From: Ulva prolifera
Lineage: Eukaryota; Chlorophyta; Ulvophyceae; Ulvales; Ulvaceae
NCBI GenBank assembly: GCA_023078555.1
Contig: CM041204.1
Span: 3,936,430-4,000,429 of the forward strand
DNA length: 64,000 nucleotides
Direction: 5' to 3'
Shown: piece after piece, positions 12,111 through 23,777 of the stretch
How the letters are laid out: each line of letters begins with the position of its first letter
Numbering within the stretch: the first letter of the stretch is position 1
Notes under the pieces: model-generated
Databases searched by the model: none
What the model saw: only the letters and a program-made list of their open reading frames with translations
Told to the model about the DNA's origin: nothing
Translations under genes and position numbers: made by a program

Positions 12111-14746
12111 CTGGGTTCATATATCAACGCACAAGCACACAAAAAATTCACCTATCTCAGAGACACACTGCTTCGTGCGGCACTTCGCTCCTTGCGACTA
12201 TCTGCTTCGGTCAGTGCGTTACCGATCGCACAGCAGGACGTACCTCTACTTGCCATTCAGATACTATCCGATCACGAAGTATACCCACCCACTCCCATGG
12301 TGTCGATGGACTCGCGCATCTTGAGTACGAAGCAGCGATCGTGCTCGCCACGGTGTTAGTGCTGAATCGCAACATGACCACACAGCGCTATCCGCTCCTA
12401 CCTGTATGAATAAACTACCACGCAGGCACAACATATAGTTGTATTGATAATCATCTTATGGTACGTTTCGCATCTCGCTGAAAGCCGCATCCTGCCATCG
12501 GAAATGTGACACATGTGAACAACAGTCAAATCGAAGCCACTCCACTGCCCCGAGCTCAAGCGATACCATAAGTCACGCAAGAGTTTTGTTTGTATGCAGC
12601 TTGCACAGCGTGCACTTCCGCGCTTTCTGTCCGCCGCGAACAGCCCTGCCGCAAGAGCCCTCCTCGACACCGGTATCAGGCCAGCTGCGAAGTCTTACAC
12701 GCTAGACACTCACGCGAGAATATCAAGCTACTCGTACCATCAGGTCGTTTTCATTTTCAGGCTGTGTCAATTGCTGTTATACATTACTGACGCCGTCCCG
12801 CTTGAACTATACTTTGTTCACGCCTGACGTGCCCTCGCTTAGGCTCTTGTTTCAAACATGGCGCAGCGCATGTTAGAACATATATCCATAGAAGATATGT
12901 TCCTGATTTCTGTGGCCTTTGGCTATCAGGCGTCAACGAACCACCGCTGTCGGTACAGATGACGCTCGCTAGCAGCATTTCCGTAGCCCCAGTGCTGAAA
13001 CATACAGCTTGCTGTGGAGTGTCTCGAGATACGCAGGATGCGTCAGCTCATAACAAGGTTCCATGGGCCTACCTTGCTGCTGTTGCACGGGAGATGGCTC
13101 CTGTCGCGTGACCAGGCAAGAACACCCCAGTCCCGCCATGATGAAGAGATCCTGTCTCACCCACCAGGGATGTAGAGCGCCTGAAATTGCGTGATCTGCT
13201 TATCACCTGTGACTGTATCATTTCGTGCCTGGTATGCGAAACAATGAGAAAAGATTTCAGGACATTCGTGCATCACTGTTTGCATGGAGGTGGCCCCCAC
13301 ATTCATGGGGTGCTCACATGTTGGTTGCAGAAGGCAGGCCTGACGCACGACGTGTGGCTCACCTTACTTGTATATGCCAGCAATTCTCCGCGCTGAAGGC
13401 ATGCCACCACTATCTCTTCGCTGGACGTGCACGATGCTCACTGTGTGGCTGACCGGCATGGCAAATAACACCACGCACCAACGCTGTCTTCACAGAGAAT
13501 AGAATCAATTTGTGGTGCTCCATGTCCATGCCCTACAGCCACGTCCGTGCCTCACAGCTACTTGCTATAACCACTGGCACTGGACTGTCCATTTCATGCG
13601 TGCAAGGTTGGAACTGCATGCCACTTGTACTCAAAAATTTAAGGGCCACTGTGAGGGCAATTCAAACTTCCCACATTTAACACAGCACCCACACGTTTTC
13701 GAGATCCACACTCTTGCGACCGCACAATGAGACCATTAGCCACCATGGCGCCATGCTGCTTCCCAAGGGATGGCAAATGGTTTAGCAGGAATGCAATACA
13801 CTGTCGAGCTTGGTGAATTGGTTGATGACGCGTCTGCGCGACTTGAGCTGCCTGTGCGATCTACTCTGCCTGTGTGCAATCAAGAGATGCTTCAAAGCCA
13901 AAACTGTTGACAAGATCCATGTGGTAGCATCTGCCTCGCTTCGTTGGTCCCTTTGACACGCTGTTGTGACAGCTGGTGTGCTGCCTGGCATGAGGTTGAA
14001 ACGCAACAGTGTGTAAGCAAAGGTAGCTCTCACATGCAACTTCTGCAGTCACTACTCTCCCATGTCACTCCAGAGTATGTCCGATGTGACCCCACATGTG
14101 GATACATGAGTGTCTCATGTGTCCGATAGGCATAGATTACACTGATGCACACCATCGCATATGTGTCGTCTGCGCGTAATTCAACAGGCATTCATGATGG
14201 CAGTCGACTTCTAGCCAGCCAGGCTATAAGAAACACAGGAGGGACGAGCACCACAGACCAAGGACCGACTAAGCTTTCTGGGCATGGGCACCGTTCCAGT
14301 CCATCGTATGCATGTCACCATTCTTGCATCCACAATGTCTGAAAGTCGCCAGTTGTTACAGGTCGCTTTCCATTTGTCTAGCAGTCACCAGCATTGCTGC
14401 AATCAGTGTTGCTTGACAAGCAGCAGTAGCAACGTAGTATTCGAGGAGGGTACTGCATCTGCCATGCACCACTTCCTGGTGCTGCGAACCGCACACCGGC
14501 TGCCGGGTCGCACACATTCCCAATGCAGCCCCATCCTCACCTCCAAGACATATCCTGCAGGATCTCAATGATGTCATAGCATCATCAGCAGGTCCCGGTG
14601 TGCCTGAGCTCTGTGCCCAGAGGTGCAACGCCAGTCTATTTATACCTGCCCACTTGACTCCCGCTTCCCAAACCTGTTCCACCAGCCTGCACGCTGAGTC
14701 GCTCCCGCAACAGTCTTGTCCTTGTCTATCAATGCTACCGTTGTCA
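12111..14746. other. Gap: no recognisable gene
   Basis: This stretch should include the 5' end of the IPC synthase gene (minus strand, above 12110) and the 3' flank of the first TMEM151 gene. A frame around 12540-12620 on the minus strand (KLLRDLWYRL) loosely recalls the N-terminus of IPC synthases, but no ATG and splice pair was convincing. From about 14340 the sequence resembles 20140-20660, the same position relative to the second TMEM151 copy. Nothing else was seen. Confidence 0.3.
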
Positions 14747-17739
14747 TCATACTCCGATGAGCTTCCTGATCTTATGGTTGTGAGCTACCACAGCGCGGTC
14801 CAAAGCCATCCGGAACGGAAAAGAGCAGCAGAAAACCGAGGCCAGGGCGTAGCATCCAGAGCTGACCCACCACGGCGAGCCAGCATCTCCGAGGTGGCAC
14901 AAAGTGTGCTCCTTGAAGCCATCCACTGAAAGCTTGGTTGAGAAGTCCATGTTTTTGTCAATTGGCGTCCTGCGCTTGAAGTCATCCAAAGCACGGTGGT
15001 ACTGGGCTGTGGCTGCGGCATCCTGGAAGCCGTATCTCTTGGTCAGGTACAGCTTGGTGAGGTCGCGGCCATCGAGCACAGGCAGCGGCGCCGAGTCGTC
15101 TGACCACTTTGTGAACATATACGGTTCATTGCCTGCACGAGCGTATTGTGTCATCATGCCAGCAGGCTGCACCTGCTGTGCAGAGCGCCTTGCCGACAGT
15201 GTGTATGTTTCGCATGAACACGGAGTGGAGGTCCTCTCAGCGGCACATCTGCTTGAGGCCATTGGGTATTAAGGCAAACCACAGAGTAGATTTGAACAAT
15301 CACACTATCACACCATACTGTTTTAAATTGTTCAATGGTGGCCACACGAGATCCGGGAATTATGTGACATTTTTTGGAGCCCATGCCAGCTCACTAGCTG
15401 CAGCTGCTTTAGAGCAGTGGCGGTCGCCAGGTGACATGCTTCTAGAACGAGCACGGGTGGCAGTGCCAGCGATTAAGCCGGATGCATCAGCAAACTGATG
15501 CCGAGGACAAAAGGACAAGATATCGGACCATGGCTACCTGCAGCGGTCAGCTCATGCCTGCCAACACGAATCACGGTTTCTGTCCCCTGTGACAGGAAAA
15601 CTCTGTGGTACCGCTGTTGCACTGATCGAAACAACATGGGGCACGTCACGTGCCTAAATGCAACCGCAGTACATGAGCCATCACAATGCCAAGGGCTCCG
15701 GCTCCAGTGGCAGTGTCAACCCCACACAGCATCTGCAGCAGAGGAGGCGGCATACGTGTGTGAGAGACGACCTTCACGATCTGTGTCTCAGTATCAGTGT
15801 AGCTGTTGCCGTTGGAATCAGTTTTGTGAACCTTGTTCACGCGCTTCTCGTCGTGCCAGCATGAAACATGGAAGTGCAGGGTGGGCTTTGCCTGGCGAAG
15901 CGCCTCAACGTAGTGGAAGAGATTGCTCTCCTGCTTCTGATTCGAGAGGAACTTCCGGGTGCTGCTCTTGATCCACTCCGGAGTGTAGAATGCCAGGTAC
16001 AGCAGGCAGAGAACCACCGGAAGGATGACCCTCAGCGACGTGTCCTTGCCAGAGACCACGATGACCACCCAGCCAATGGTGACGAGAAGCATGAGAATCT
16101 GCACCAGCGCCACCACAAGTTCAGGTAATGGCATGACAGCCTAGTCCTATCCTCGAGTACAGCGACAGCAGTGATGCTATTGGACAGCTGCGCAGATGCC
16201 CAATGGGTATGCATACAGAAGTGGATGGACACATTCACTGAGGCACGACGTGCGTGCGACCGCCATGTAGCAGTCCATGAACATTGCAATATTGCAGCAC
16301 CCACAAGTGTATAATCGGCAGAGCTAGCATCATGTGATGCTCTCGCCTTTCAAAGCATGACTGCAGGTCTCCCACCAGGGCGCGACCTACACAGGACTGC
16401 AAAGCGGCTGCCGCGCTCATGTGATTCGGTGCTGCTCCGACAAGAACAAGGCCATGCAGCATGGTCATAATCACGTTCTGCACATTGCGGAGACTGCCAT
16501 CCGGATTCGCATGGATTCATGGCAAATCGCAGCCTGTACAACACCACCGACTAGATGTCTAGCAGGTTTTGTATATCTCCCTGCAAACTTGGCTTGGCGT
16601 ACACAGATCAACGAATCGCACTAGAAGGTTGGTACACAGCAGCAGCAAAAAATCACACAGATCGTTGCAGGCAGAAGCACACAAGTGCCCACGCACTCAC
16701 ATGTACTAGTGCACAATCTTATGTACACGTCAGTGCAGCGTTAAGACGTATCAATGATGTTACATGCGTGCATCTTGTCTAGCAGAGGCTCGGGAAACCT
16801 ACACAGGCGAGGGGGGCATACTGTTGGCACATAGCTGCTCCATTTCGTCAGACGAGAGCGGCGTTGGTGGGCCTCTGAGTCACCACTGTCGGCGGCTGCA
16901 CAATCCATGTCAGGATCGTTATGTACCTGCCGCGGCGGTTGATATTGCTGCTGGTGGTGTGCCTGAGAATGTATCGGTGAAGACCCCATCATCTGATGCT
17001 GGGTGTATCCCTGGGGCGGGACTGCTGAACGTCCATACATCTGATGTGGCCTGTGGGCTTGAGGCGGCTGCTTATGCATCCGCTGGCCGTATGGTTGAGA
17101 CGGCATTCCCGATTGTTCATACATTCGCTGCTGGCCGTATGCTTGAGGTGGCATGCCCGATGGATCATACATCCGCTGCTGGCCGTATGCTTGAGGTGGC
17201 ATCCCCGACTGATCATACATCCGCTGCTGGCCGTAATCTTGTGGCGACATTGCGGAAGGATCATACATCTGATGCTGGCCGTATTCCTGGGGCGGCATTG
17301 CTCGAGGACCATACATCTGTGGCTGCCCATTTGCCTGTCCAGGAAGTGGAGCTGACACTGACATTGCATTGGGCACACCCCAGGGGACCTCAATGGCGGG
17401 TGGAGAGGCTGCTGCACCCATTGAGGATGCGTCTGTGCAAAACGGCAGGTACGGTGGCTGCTGTCCATCTGCAGGAGTAGCAAAGCCATCCAGCGGTGCC
17501 CCATCAACAGTTGGTGGTAGCGGCATCGGTGTGTTGGCATCACTCATAGGGTCTTCTGATGGAGGCGTCTCCAGGAAGTGCTGTTCGGGGGGAATCTCAT
17601 ACTCCTGTGGCATGTCTGGGGAGAACGGCATTTGTTCTACAGAGGCTTCCTCAGGTCCTGGCATGGGCGCTACTGCTTCGTGATTGAGTGCCTCTTCCAC
17701 GTGGCATTCTGCATCATTTTGAATGGCTTCCGAATCCAT
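14747..17739 (-). CDS. TMEM151-family membrane protein with repeat-rich N-terminal tail (copy A)
   Basis: Clear exons: an N-terminal exon from ATG 17739 down to about 16780 (M-D-S-E-A-I, Pro/Gln/Met/Tyr-rich); one ending near 16347 (LQSCVGRALVGDLQ); 15756-16098 (two membrane segments, VQILMLLVTIGWVV and VILPVVLCLLYLAFY, then SNQKQESNLFHYVEAL and CWHDEKRVNK); and 14747-15132 (MFTKWSDDSAPLP, LTKLYLTKRYGFQD, a membrane stretch at SFPFRMALD, end HNHKIRKLIGV). The CWH-plus-basic, SHTR, KWSDDS and C-terminal PFR...HNH pattern follows the TMEM151 family, whose molecular role is unknown. The junction 15756/15132 is phase 1 and gives SHTRNEPYMF. Boundaries between 16130 and 16780 are not settled. A paralogue with the same exon plan lies 5.9 kb upstream on the same strand. 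Confidence 0.75.
16960..17328 (-). repeat. 48-bp coding tandem repeat (16-residue units, GQQRMYDPSGMPPQAY)
   Basis: Five successive 16-residue units beginning at residue ~138 of copy A follow the pattern GQxxMYxxSxMxPQxY. They are followed by two to three degenerate units (HRPHQMYGRSAVPPQGY, TQHQMMGSSPIHSQAH). The unit is 48 bp and stays in frame. The segment is low-complexity, probably disordered and cytoplasmic, ahead of the membrane domain. Copy B has lost these units: its sequence passes from the LPGQA motif almost directly to the later tail. Confidence 0.85.
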
Positions 17740-18002
17740 CACAGTCACTACCGAATTCTCAGCAGTATGAAATACGTCACGTGTTCAAGCCCCTGCAGAA
17801 AGCCGGGTATGCTGTTCTGAAACATATTCGATGCAGTGTATGATGGAGCAACCTGCACGTCTGACCTGCCATCAAGCACAGATTGGAGAGCACACAAGGG
17901 ATCCATGAGACAAGCTGATGCATCCTGAAAACATGTGCTCTTGCATCTGCATGCAAACCAACAGGCACCAGCACAGAACATGTGGCGTCAGAAGATCAGC
18001 AA

Positions 18003-18692
18003 ATGCATATCAATCCAGAACCAGCGCGTCATCTAGATCGTCAGCATAACGCACGTCATGAAGGTAAATTTTTGGTTCGGCAAAGTACACTAAAAAATCC
18101 ATGGGAAATTAGTCGGGGCCCATGGAGCAAAGCATCAACGTTACTTGAGGAAGAGGTTGCCATCGCTGTTGAAGCACATTCGAGGCTTAAAGCAGATGGG
18201 CTACAAGTATGGGCTTGCAAGCAGTGTGCTATCGGCAAACGTGATGTTAGTGAGCATGCAGAACAACTAGGACGTGGACTATCCCTGAAGCATCACGTGG
18301 TTGACACGTACGGGCCCGATGAGCCGACCGAATTGATGGAACTAGACTGTATGAAGCGATTGTATCGGCCGAATGGGCAATGCCCGTTGGGCATTGTCCA
18401 GCAGAGGTATCGGTTGTTCAAATGTGAACCATATGTAAAAAAGAGTGCGCTGAAACGACAAGCTCAAGATAACGATACACAAGCTTGCTGCTATACAGAT
18501 GACAGACCACTTGTCATCCGGTCAACACGATGCGTGGAAGTTGCCTTGGTCGAAGTACCGGCGATGCTACTGCGCATGTATGGCTCAGCACTTTCGAGCT
18601 CAAATCATTGTCCATCCTCAATGAGAGTCACTGATGCGTTCATGAAGGGTGTGACACCAAAGTTGTTGATGCTCAAGCGACGCGACAGGTAA
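18003..18692 (+). CDS. Hypothetical protein exon, divergent from TMEM151 copy A
   Basis: This is an open frame of about 230 codons in a fairly AT-rich region, too long to be likely by chance. It starts at ATG 18003 (the frame is open from GTG 17982) and runs to CGCGACAG before GTAATG, which looks like a 5' splice site at 18690. The stop at 18692 would then be intronic. It includes a C-x2-C (WACKQC) and several basic patches; no known family was recognised. A possible next exon at about 18816-18870 (AQSAGNYLHEGW) resembles one at 26198-26250 (AQSEGDYFYEAI), and the exon end resembles 26040-26100, so a diverged second copy may lie beside TMEM151 copy B. Confidence 0.4.
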   Translation: MHINPEPARHLDRQHNARHEGKFLVRQSTLKNPWEISRGPWSKASTLLEEEVAIAVEAHSRLKADGLQVWACKQCAIGKRDVSEHAEQLGRGLSLKHHVVDTYGPDEPTELMELDCMKRLYRPNGQCPLGIVQQRYRLFKCEPYVKKSALKRQAQDNDTQACCYTDDRPLVIRSTRCVEVALVEVPAMLLRMYGSALSSSNHCPSSMRVTDAFMKGVTPKLLMLKRRDR

Positions 18693-20662
18693 TGTCCGTT
18701 CTCGTCGGTGCCCAGCTGCTAAGAAAGCTGGGCATCCATCGCAATAAAATAGAGGAGTAGAACAAAATCAAGAAACGAAATCATGGAATGGCATTAAATC
18801 ACGCACCGTTCAGCCGTTGCTCAGTCGGCGGGCAACTATCTCCACGAGGGCTGGGCAAAGGTGTAGTTGCCAGCGTTCGAGCCTGTGCAGAGCAGGAAAA
18901 CGTTGAAATTTTGCTGCAGGAACATGCGCTAGCCGATCTGAGCCAAAGGGTCCGCCTGACTTGTTTGTCTCCTGACGAGAACAAATTTCGAAACCGAAGC
19001 GATGGGTCGGTACACGCGTACGCGCAGTTCTGAAGAACGGCTGTGCTGCAGCTACATATGTACGTCGGAGCAACTTGGAGTAGGCGGGCAGATAATGCTC
19101 AAGCGTGCCGGATCAGCACAAACATATACTCATGCATGCCATGGATGATGCTGCTGACCGCGCATCTCGCATCAGGCTGCTTTTGATTTTTGTATCTAGT
19201 CCAGCAGCTCCGTTTCCAAGCCATGGTCGAGGCAGGCCTATAGCTAGGCAATCCATGTCAGAACATGCTGGAGGCCATCAATGCCAGTAATGAAGCTTGT
19301 GCAACAGCCTGTGCAGGTTCGTTACAGAATGTGGCTGGTAAATCTGCTCTGCAGTTGTGTGAGACGGTCTATCTATTTGTACATCTAGCTATCTCGAAGC
19401 CACGGCGGTGACCGCTGCATGCAGTGCGCGTGCACCAGCAGTCTCTACTGCACTAGTTGGCAGCTGGCAGTCAGGAGGTGCATCCAATGTTGCAGCCGAC
19501 TGATTACGATTGAGACTGACATTGGTGCGGTGTCACCTGCCACGTACTTTCGGGATGTTTGATCGCTGTTTGTTGTGGCAGAGGCGATGTGCTGCTTGTC
19601 ATGACATGAGCTTGCGTTTTCCACAAGGCATGCCACGTGGCGTACGCAAGCTAATGTGTGAGCAGCAGGAGCTCCAGCATGCACCTGACTGCAATGTGAC
19701 CCGGACATCCCTGTTGATTCACACCGCTCTGCTTCCTGGCCCGTGCTATGTGTAGAGTGTGCTCTACACAATCGCCCCCAAACAAAGGGCGGCCAAAAAC
19801 CGTTGGATAGTCTAAAAGCAGCCGGAAGAGTGTACTCTACACAATCTAGACTCATCTTGTACAAAAAAGACTCACAAGTTTCTGATGTGTTTGGCAGGCA
19901 GGCATGGACTGTGCTGATCCACATTGTTGCAATTTCGGCGTCCGTGCCGAAGAGCAGACTTCTCAGCCAGCATGGTGGCAGTCAGCTTCGAAGCTCCTGG
20001 CTCGCCGAGCTGCTGGAAGCAGAGCAGGGGCGAGCACCACAGGGCAGGACTCATGCATCATGATCAGGAGAGTCACCTGGACATGTACCACTTCTAGTAA
20101 ATTGGATGCTTTCCGACTCACACGCACTGATAGCAATGCTTGAAAAGCCCGGTTTGTTACAGGGTGCTCGTCAGTTTGACCTGGAATCATTAGCATTGCT
20201 GCTTTCTTCGCTACCTGGCCTGAAGCCTCACAGTGTGTAAGGACGGCTTGGGATGCTGCCTTGCAAAGCACGCTGGCACCATTTCCCAGCGCCTCACACT
20301 CGAGTGATCAGTGTTCTGCCATCCAATGGCCCAAATGGATGGCAGAAAAGGCCCTGGGTTATTTGTCGAATCCCTGGCAAGGTAGATCTGGAGTTGCCAA
20401 CAGCACAGTTGCATTGTTTCCCTGCACGATCCACATGCGGCCCCGACCATGTTCCCAGGACGTATCCTGCAAAAGCCCAGTGACATTCAAGCGTCATCAG
20501 TATCTCTTGGCCTGGCTGAGCACTGACTGAAGAGGTGATAACCCGTCCATGCAAGATTGCCTTGATGACCAAAGATAACCCCCACTCCCAAGACCAAACC
20601 ACCAGCCTGGACCATGAAGAGCTCCCACATACGGACTTGTCTGTTCCAGAGCTGCATCGCAC
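18693..20662. other. Gap between hypothetical exon and TMEM151 copy B
   Basis: It holds a candidate second exon of the divergent gene (18816-19033 has an open frame) and otherwise no recognised coding sequence. Near 19752-19842 a short direct repeat occurs twice (GTGCTCTACACAATC and GTACTCTACACAATC, about 70 bp apart). From about 20140 the sequence resembles the 3' flank of TMEM151 copy A. Confidence 0.3.
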
Positions 20663-23537
20663 TCACATTCCAATCCGCTTCTTGATGCTGTGATTGTGAG
20701 TCACCACTGCATAGTCCAAGGCCATGCGGAACGGCAGAGAGCAGCAGAACCATGAGGCCAGGGCGAAGCATCTCGAGGTGACCCACCCCGGCGGGCCACC
20801 GTCGCTGAGGTGGCACAGAGTGTGCTCCTGGAAGCCGTTCACTGTAAACATGGTCGTGAAGTCCATGCAGTCGTCCTCCAGAGTTTTGCGCTTGACCTCC
20901 GCTAGCGTGCGGTTGTACCGGTCTCTGGCCGTGGCATCCTGGAAGTCGTAGCTCTTGGTCAGGTACAGCTTGGTGAGGGCGCGGCCGTCGAGCACAGGCA
21001 GCGGGGCGGACTTGTCTGACCACTTGGTGAAGGCGTATGGCTCCCGTCCTGTACAAGCATGCGTTGTTCATGCGTCATTCAAGCAGGCCTCAGCTGCAGG
21101 GCAGATCTACTGTGCAGGGCGGCTTCCCAAGACTGCCCATCAAACGCGTGTGCAGCGGAGGCTACCTCCAATATGCTGGGGGCGATTGTGTTGGCTACGG
21201 CGTAGATACTGTAGGCTTGGCACCGGTAGACACCGCGGGTGCTCCGGCCGTCCCGTGTCATTCGTGTGACCTTGCAATGCAGCATTAACGGCGGTGCCAG
21301 CAGAGCGTGGGGAACATGTTGAGCCTTACTGCAGACCGCGCCAGCCTGACTATGCGCAGCCATGTTGAATCAACGGTGGTCCAATGTGCCAGGACGGTGC
21401 GAATGCCATGGAATAGAAGTGATGGATCATGGCATAACCACAGTCGTGTGCACCAAGGCGGGCCATGGCAACTTGCAGCTGCCAGTTCAGGCCTGTCGCA
21501 CAGACGCACATTTGCCTCCCCATTCGACAGGCACACTCTGGAACTGTTAATGCACTGCTCGCCACAACATCGCAGCCTCCCCATTTGACAGGTACACTCT
21601 GTGGAACTGTTAATGCACTGGCCCCCACAACATTGTGGAAGCCAATACCTCTTTTAGATGGGAGCCATCACCAACGCCTCCACAGATCTAGAGTATCAAT
21701 AGCAGTGCAGGCCCAACACAGCAAATACAACAGAGGGGGCAGCGGACGTGTGTGAGAGGAGACCCTCACTGTCACTGCCTCCGTAACCTCTTGGATGTTG
21801 CCCTCACCATCGGTGCGGGTGACCTTCTGGGTGCGCTGCTCGTGGTGCCAGCAGTTCACAAACAGCTCCAGGCTGGGCTTTGTCCGGCACAACGCCTCGA
21901 CGTAGTGAAAGAGGTTGCTCTCCTGCTTCTGGTTCCAGAGGAACTTGTCGGTGCTGCTGCTGCACCACTCTACAGTGTACCAGAAGTATACGAAAACGAA
22001 GAGCAATGGCAGGATGCCCCGCAGCGGTTTGAGCTCGCCAGTGACCAGAACGACCACCCAGCCAACGGTGAGAGCCAGCATGAGAACCTGCACCAGTGTG
22101 GTCTGTAAAGTGAGTGACTGCAGTCTAGTGCTTGCTCGGACAACAGCATAAGCACGCCTGTGAGCAAGTGCACGATAGTACGCATACAGAGAGTCACACA
22201 AAAACCCAATGCCAAAGTACACACTCAGGAACAGGGCAGGTGAACACGGTCACTGAGGAATCAGGTGCACAAGAACGCCGTGTAGCAGTCCACATGAGTG
22301 GCATGGCATGCGGCTCCCAGACTTGTGTAGCCGCCAGAGCTCGCAACAGGAGACGCGCTCACCTGTCAAAAAAGCGCTGCAGGTCTGGCTCCATGGCACG
22401 GCCTACACAGGACCCCAGAGCGGAAGCCGCACACACGTGCTCTGGCGCTGCTCTACCAAGGGCAGGGCGACGCAGCATTGTTGAGATTCACATGATCAAA
22501 ATGCTGATATTTCCGTTCGGACGAGCGCGAAAGGATGGCAAATTGCAGCCTGCAAAATACCGCCACCTAGATGTCTAGCAATTCCTGGCACACCCTCTCT
22601 CACGCCGCACGCTGAGTGACGCGACTCAGCTTGACGTACGGAGGCTGAGAAAACTGCACAAGGCAAGACGGACGGCGGAAGAGTCACAGCCGGTTTCCTG
22701 CGGCAAGACGGCAGAGGTAGCTGCACATGCGGGCATGCAGATTGCACACTTCTGTGTACACAGCAGGATAGCCATGAGATGATGTGTGCGCTGCAGCTTG
22801 TCTGGCAGAGGCTGAGGAAGTACGAAAGGCTACGGGAGCACTCTGAGGGCACGTAGCTGCTTGGTTTCTTCAAACGAGTCCATTTGCGCTTCGTCTTGGT
22901 GGTCCCTGTGGTACCAGTACCGGTAGCTGAACAATCGAAGCCAGGATTGTTGTGTACCTGCTGCGGCGGTTGATCTGCTGCTGCTGAGGTGGGTCCGCTT
23001 GCAGCTGGTGCTGTGCCGAGGGTACACCGGTGAAGCCTCAGTCGTGTGATTCTGTGCGTACGTTTGGAGCGGCATCACCAGGTGATCGTCCATCTGCTGC
23101 TCGTCGTGTTTCTGGGGCGGTAATGCTTGTCCAGGAAGATGAGCTGACACTGACCTGGCACATGGCGCATTCCCGGGGACCGCGATCGTGGGAGAGGCTA
23201 GTGTGATTCCTGAGGACGCACGGACCGGCACAGGCGGCAGCTGTTGTTCGTCTACAGGCACGGTGAAGCACTCCGGTGGTGCCCCATCAGCTCTGGATGG
23301 TTGCGGCATCGATGTATTGCGGTCATGCACGGGGGCAGTTTCTGATGGCGGCGGCTGCGGAAATTGCTGTTCGTCGTAAAGAGTCCCTTGATTCTACTTC
23401 CCCGTCTGGGAGGACAGTGCCAGAATTTCCACACACACACTGCTCTCAGGTCCTGCCGCATACGCCTATACATCGGACTCGGATGGCACTGGGCCGTTGC
23501 TGCATTCCGCATCATTGGCATTGGCTTCTCTGTCCAT
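20663..23537 (-). pseudogene. TMEM151-family protein copy B, N-terminal region disrupted
   Basis: This is the tandem paralogue of copy A. The C-terminal exons are intact: 21748 to at least 22087, probably to about 22223 (VQVLMLALTVGWVVVLVTG, WNQKQESNLFHYVEAL, CWHHEQRTQKV), and 20663-21048 (AFTKWSDKSAPLP, end HNHSIKKRIGM). The last exon is 386 nt in both copies. An exon ending at 22363 (LGSCVGRAMEPDLQ) has a GT donor. The copy-A start is conserved at ATG 23537 (MDREANANDAEC) but meets an in-frame TAG at 23466-23468 after 23 codons. Further homologous segments (EQQFPQPPPSE, then VHNNPGFDC, then LPQPLPDKL) lie in different frames, so the N-terminal exon has at least two frame changes. It is either a decaying gene or one using an internal start. 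The membrane domain itself shows no damage. Confidence 0.65.
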
Positions 23538-23770
23538 CAGGCACGATAGACGCCAACTTCTCAACTCGTTTGTGGAACGCAGAAAGCCTCACGAAATCAC
23601 GGTTTTGGACACAGACATATTTGCTGCTCTGAGTGGGACACGATCGACTCGAATTGCAGCACTTCGAAGCTCTGCTTCTGCAGCTGCAAAGAACTTCCCA
23701 TCAGAGAACGGACGTGGAACTCATGGTTTTGAAGAAAGTTTATGAATCCCAATGCGATGTGACCTTGCAG

Positions 23771-23777
23771 CGGCATG
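23771..23777 (+). repeat. Left target-site duplication, CGGCATG
   Basis: The 7-bp word CGGCATG immediately precedes the left inverted repeat. It recurs at 25643-25649, directly after the right inverted repeat. Confidence 0.8.

Noticed and set aside
16960-17328. Regular repeats that could suggest a CRISPR array
   Set aside because: The units are contiguous, in frame with a protein and have no spacers; the genome is eukaryotic.
16764-17480. 238-codon plus-strand open frame
   Set aside because: It is antisense to the TMEM151 copy A repeat exon. The 48-bp in-frame repeat keeps the opposite strand open as well.
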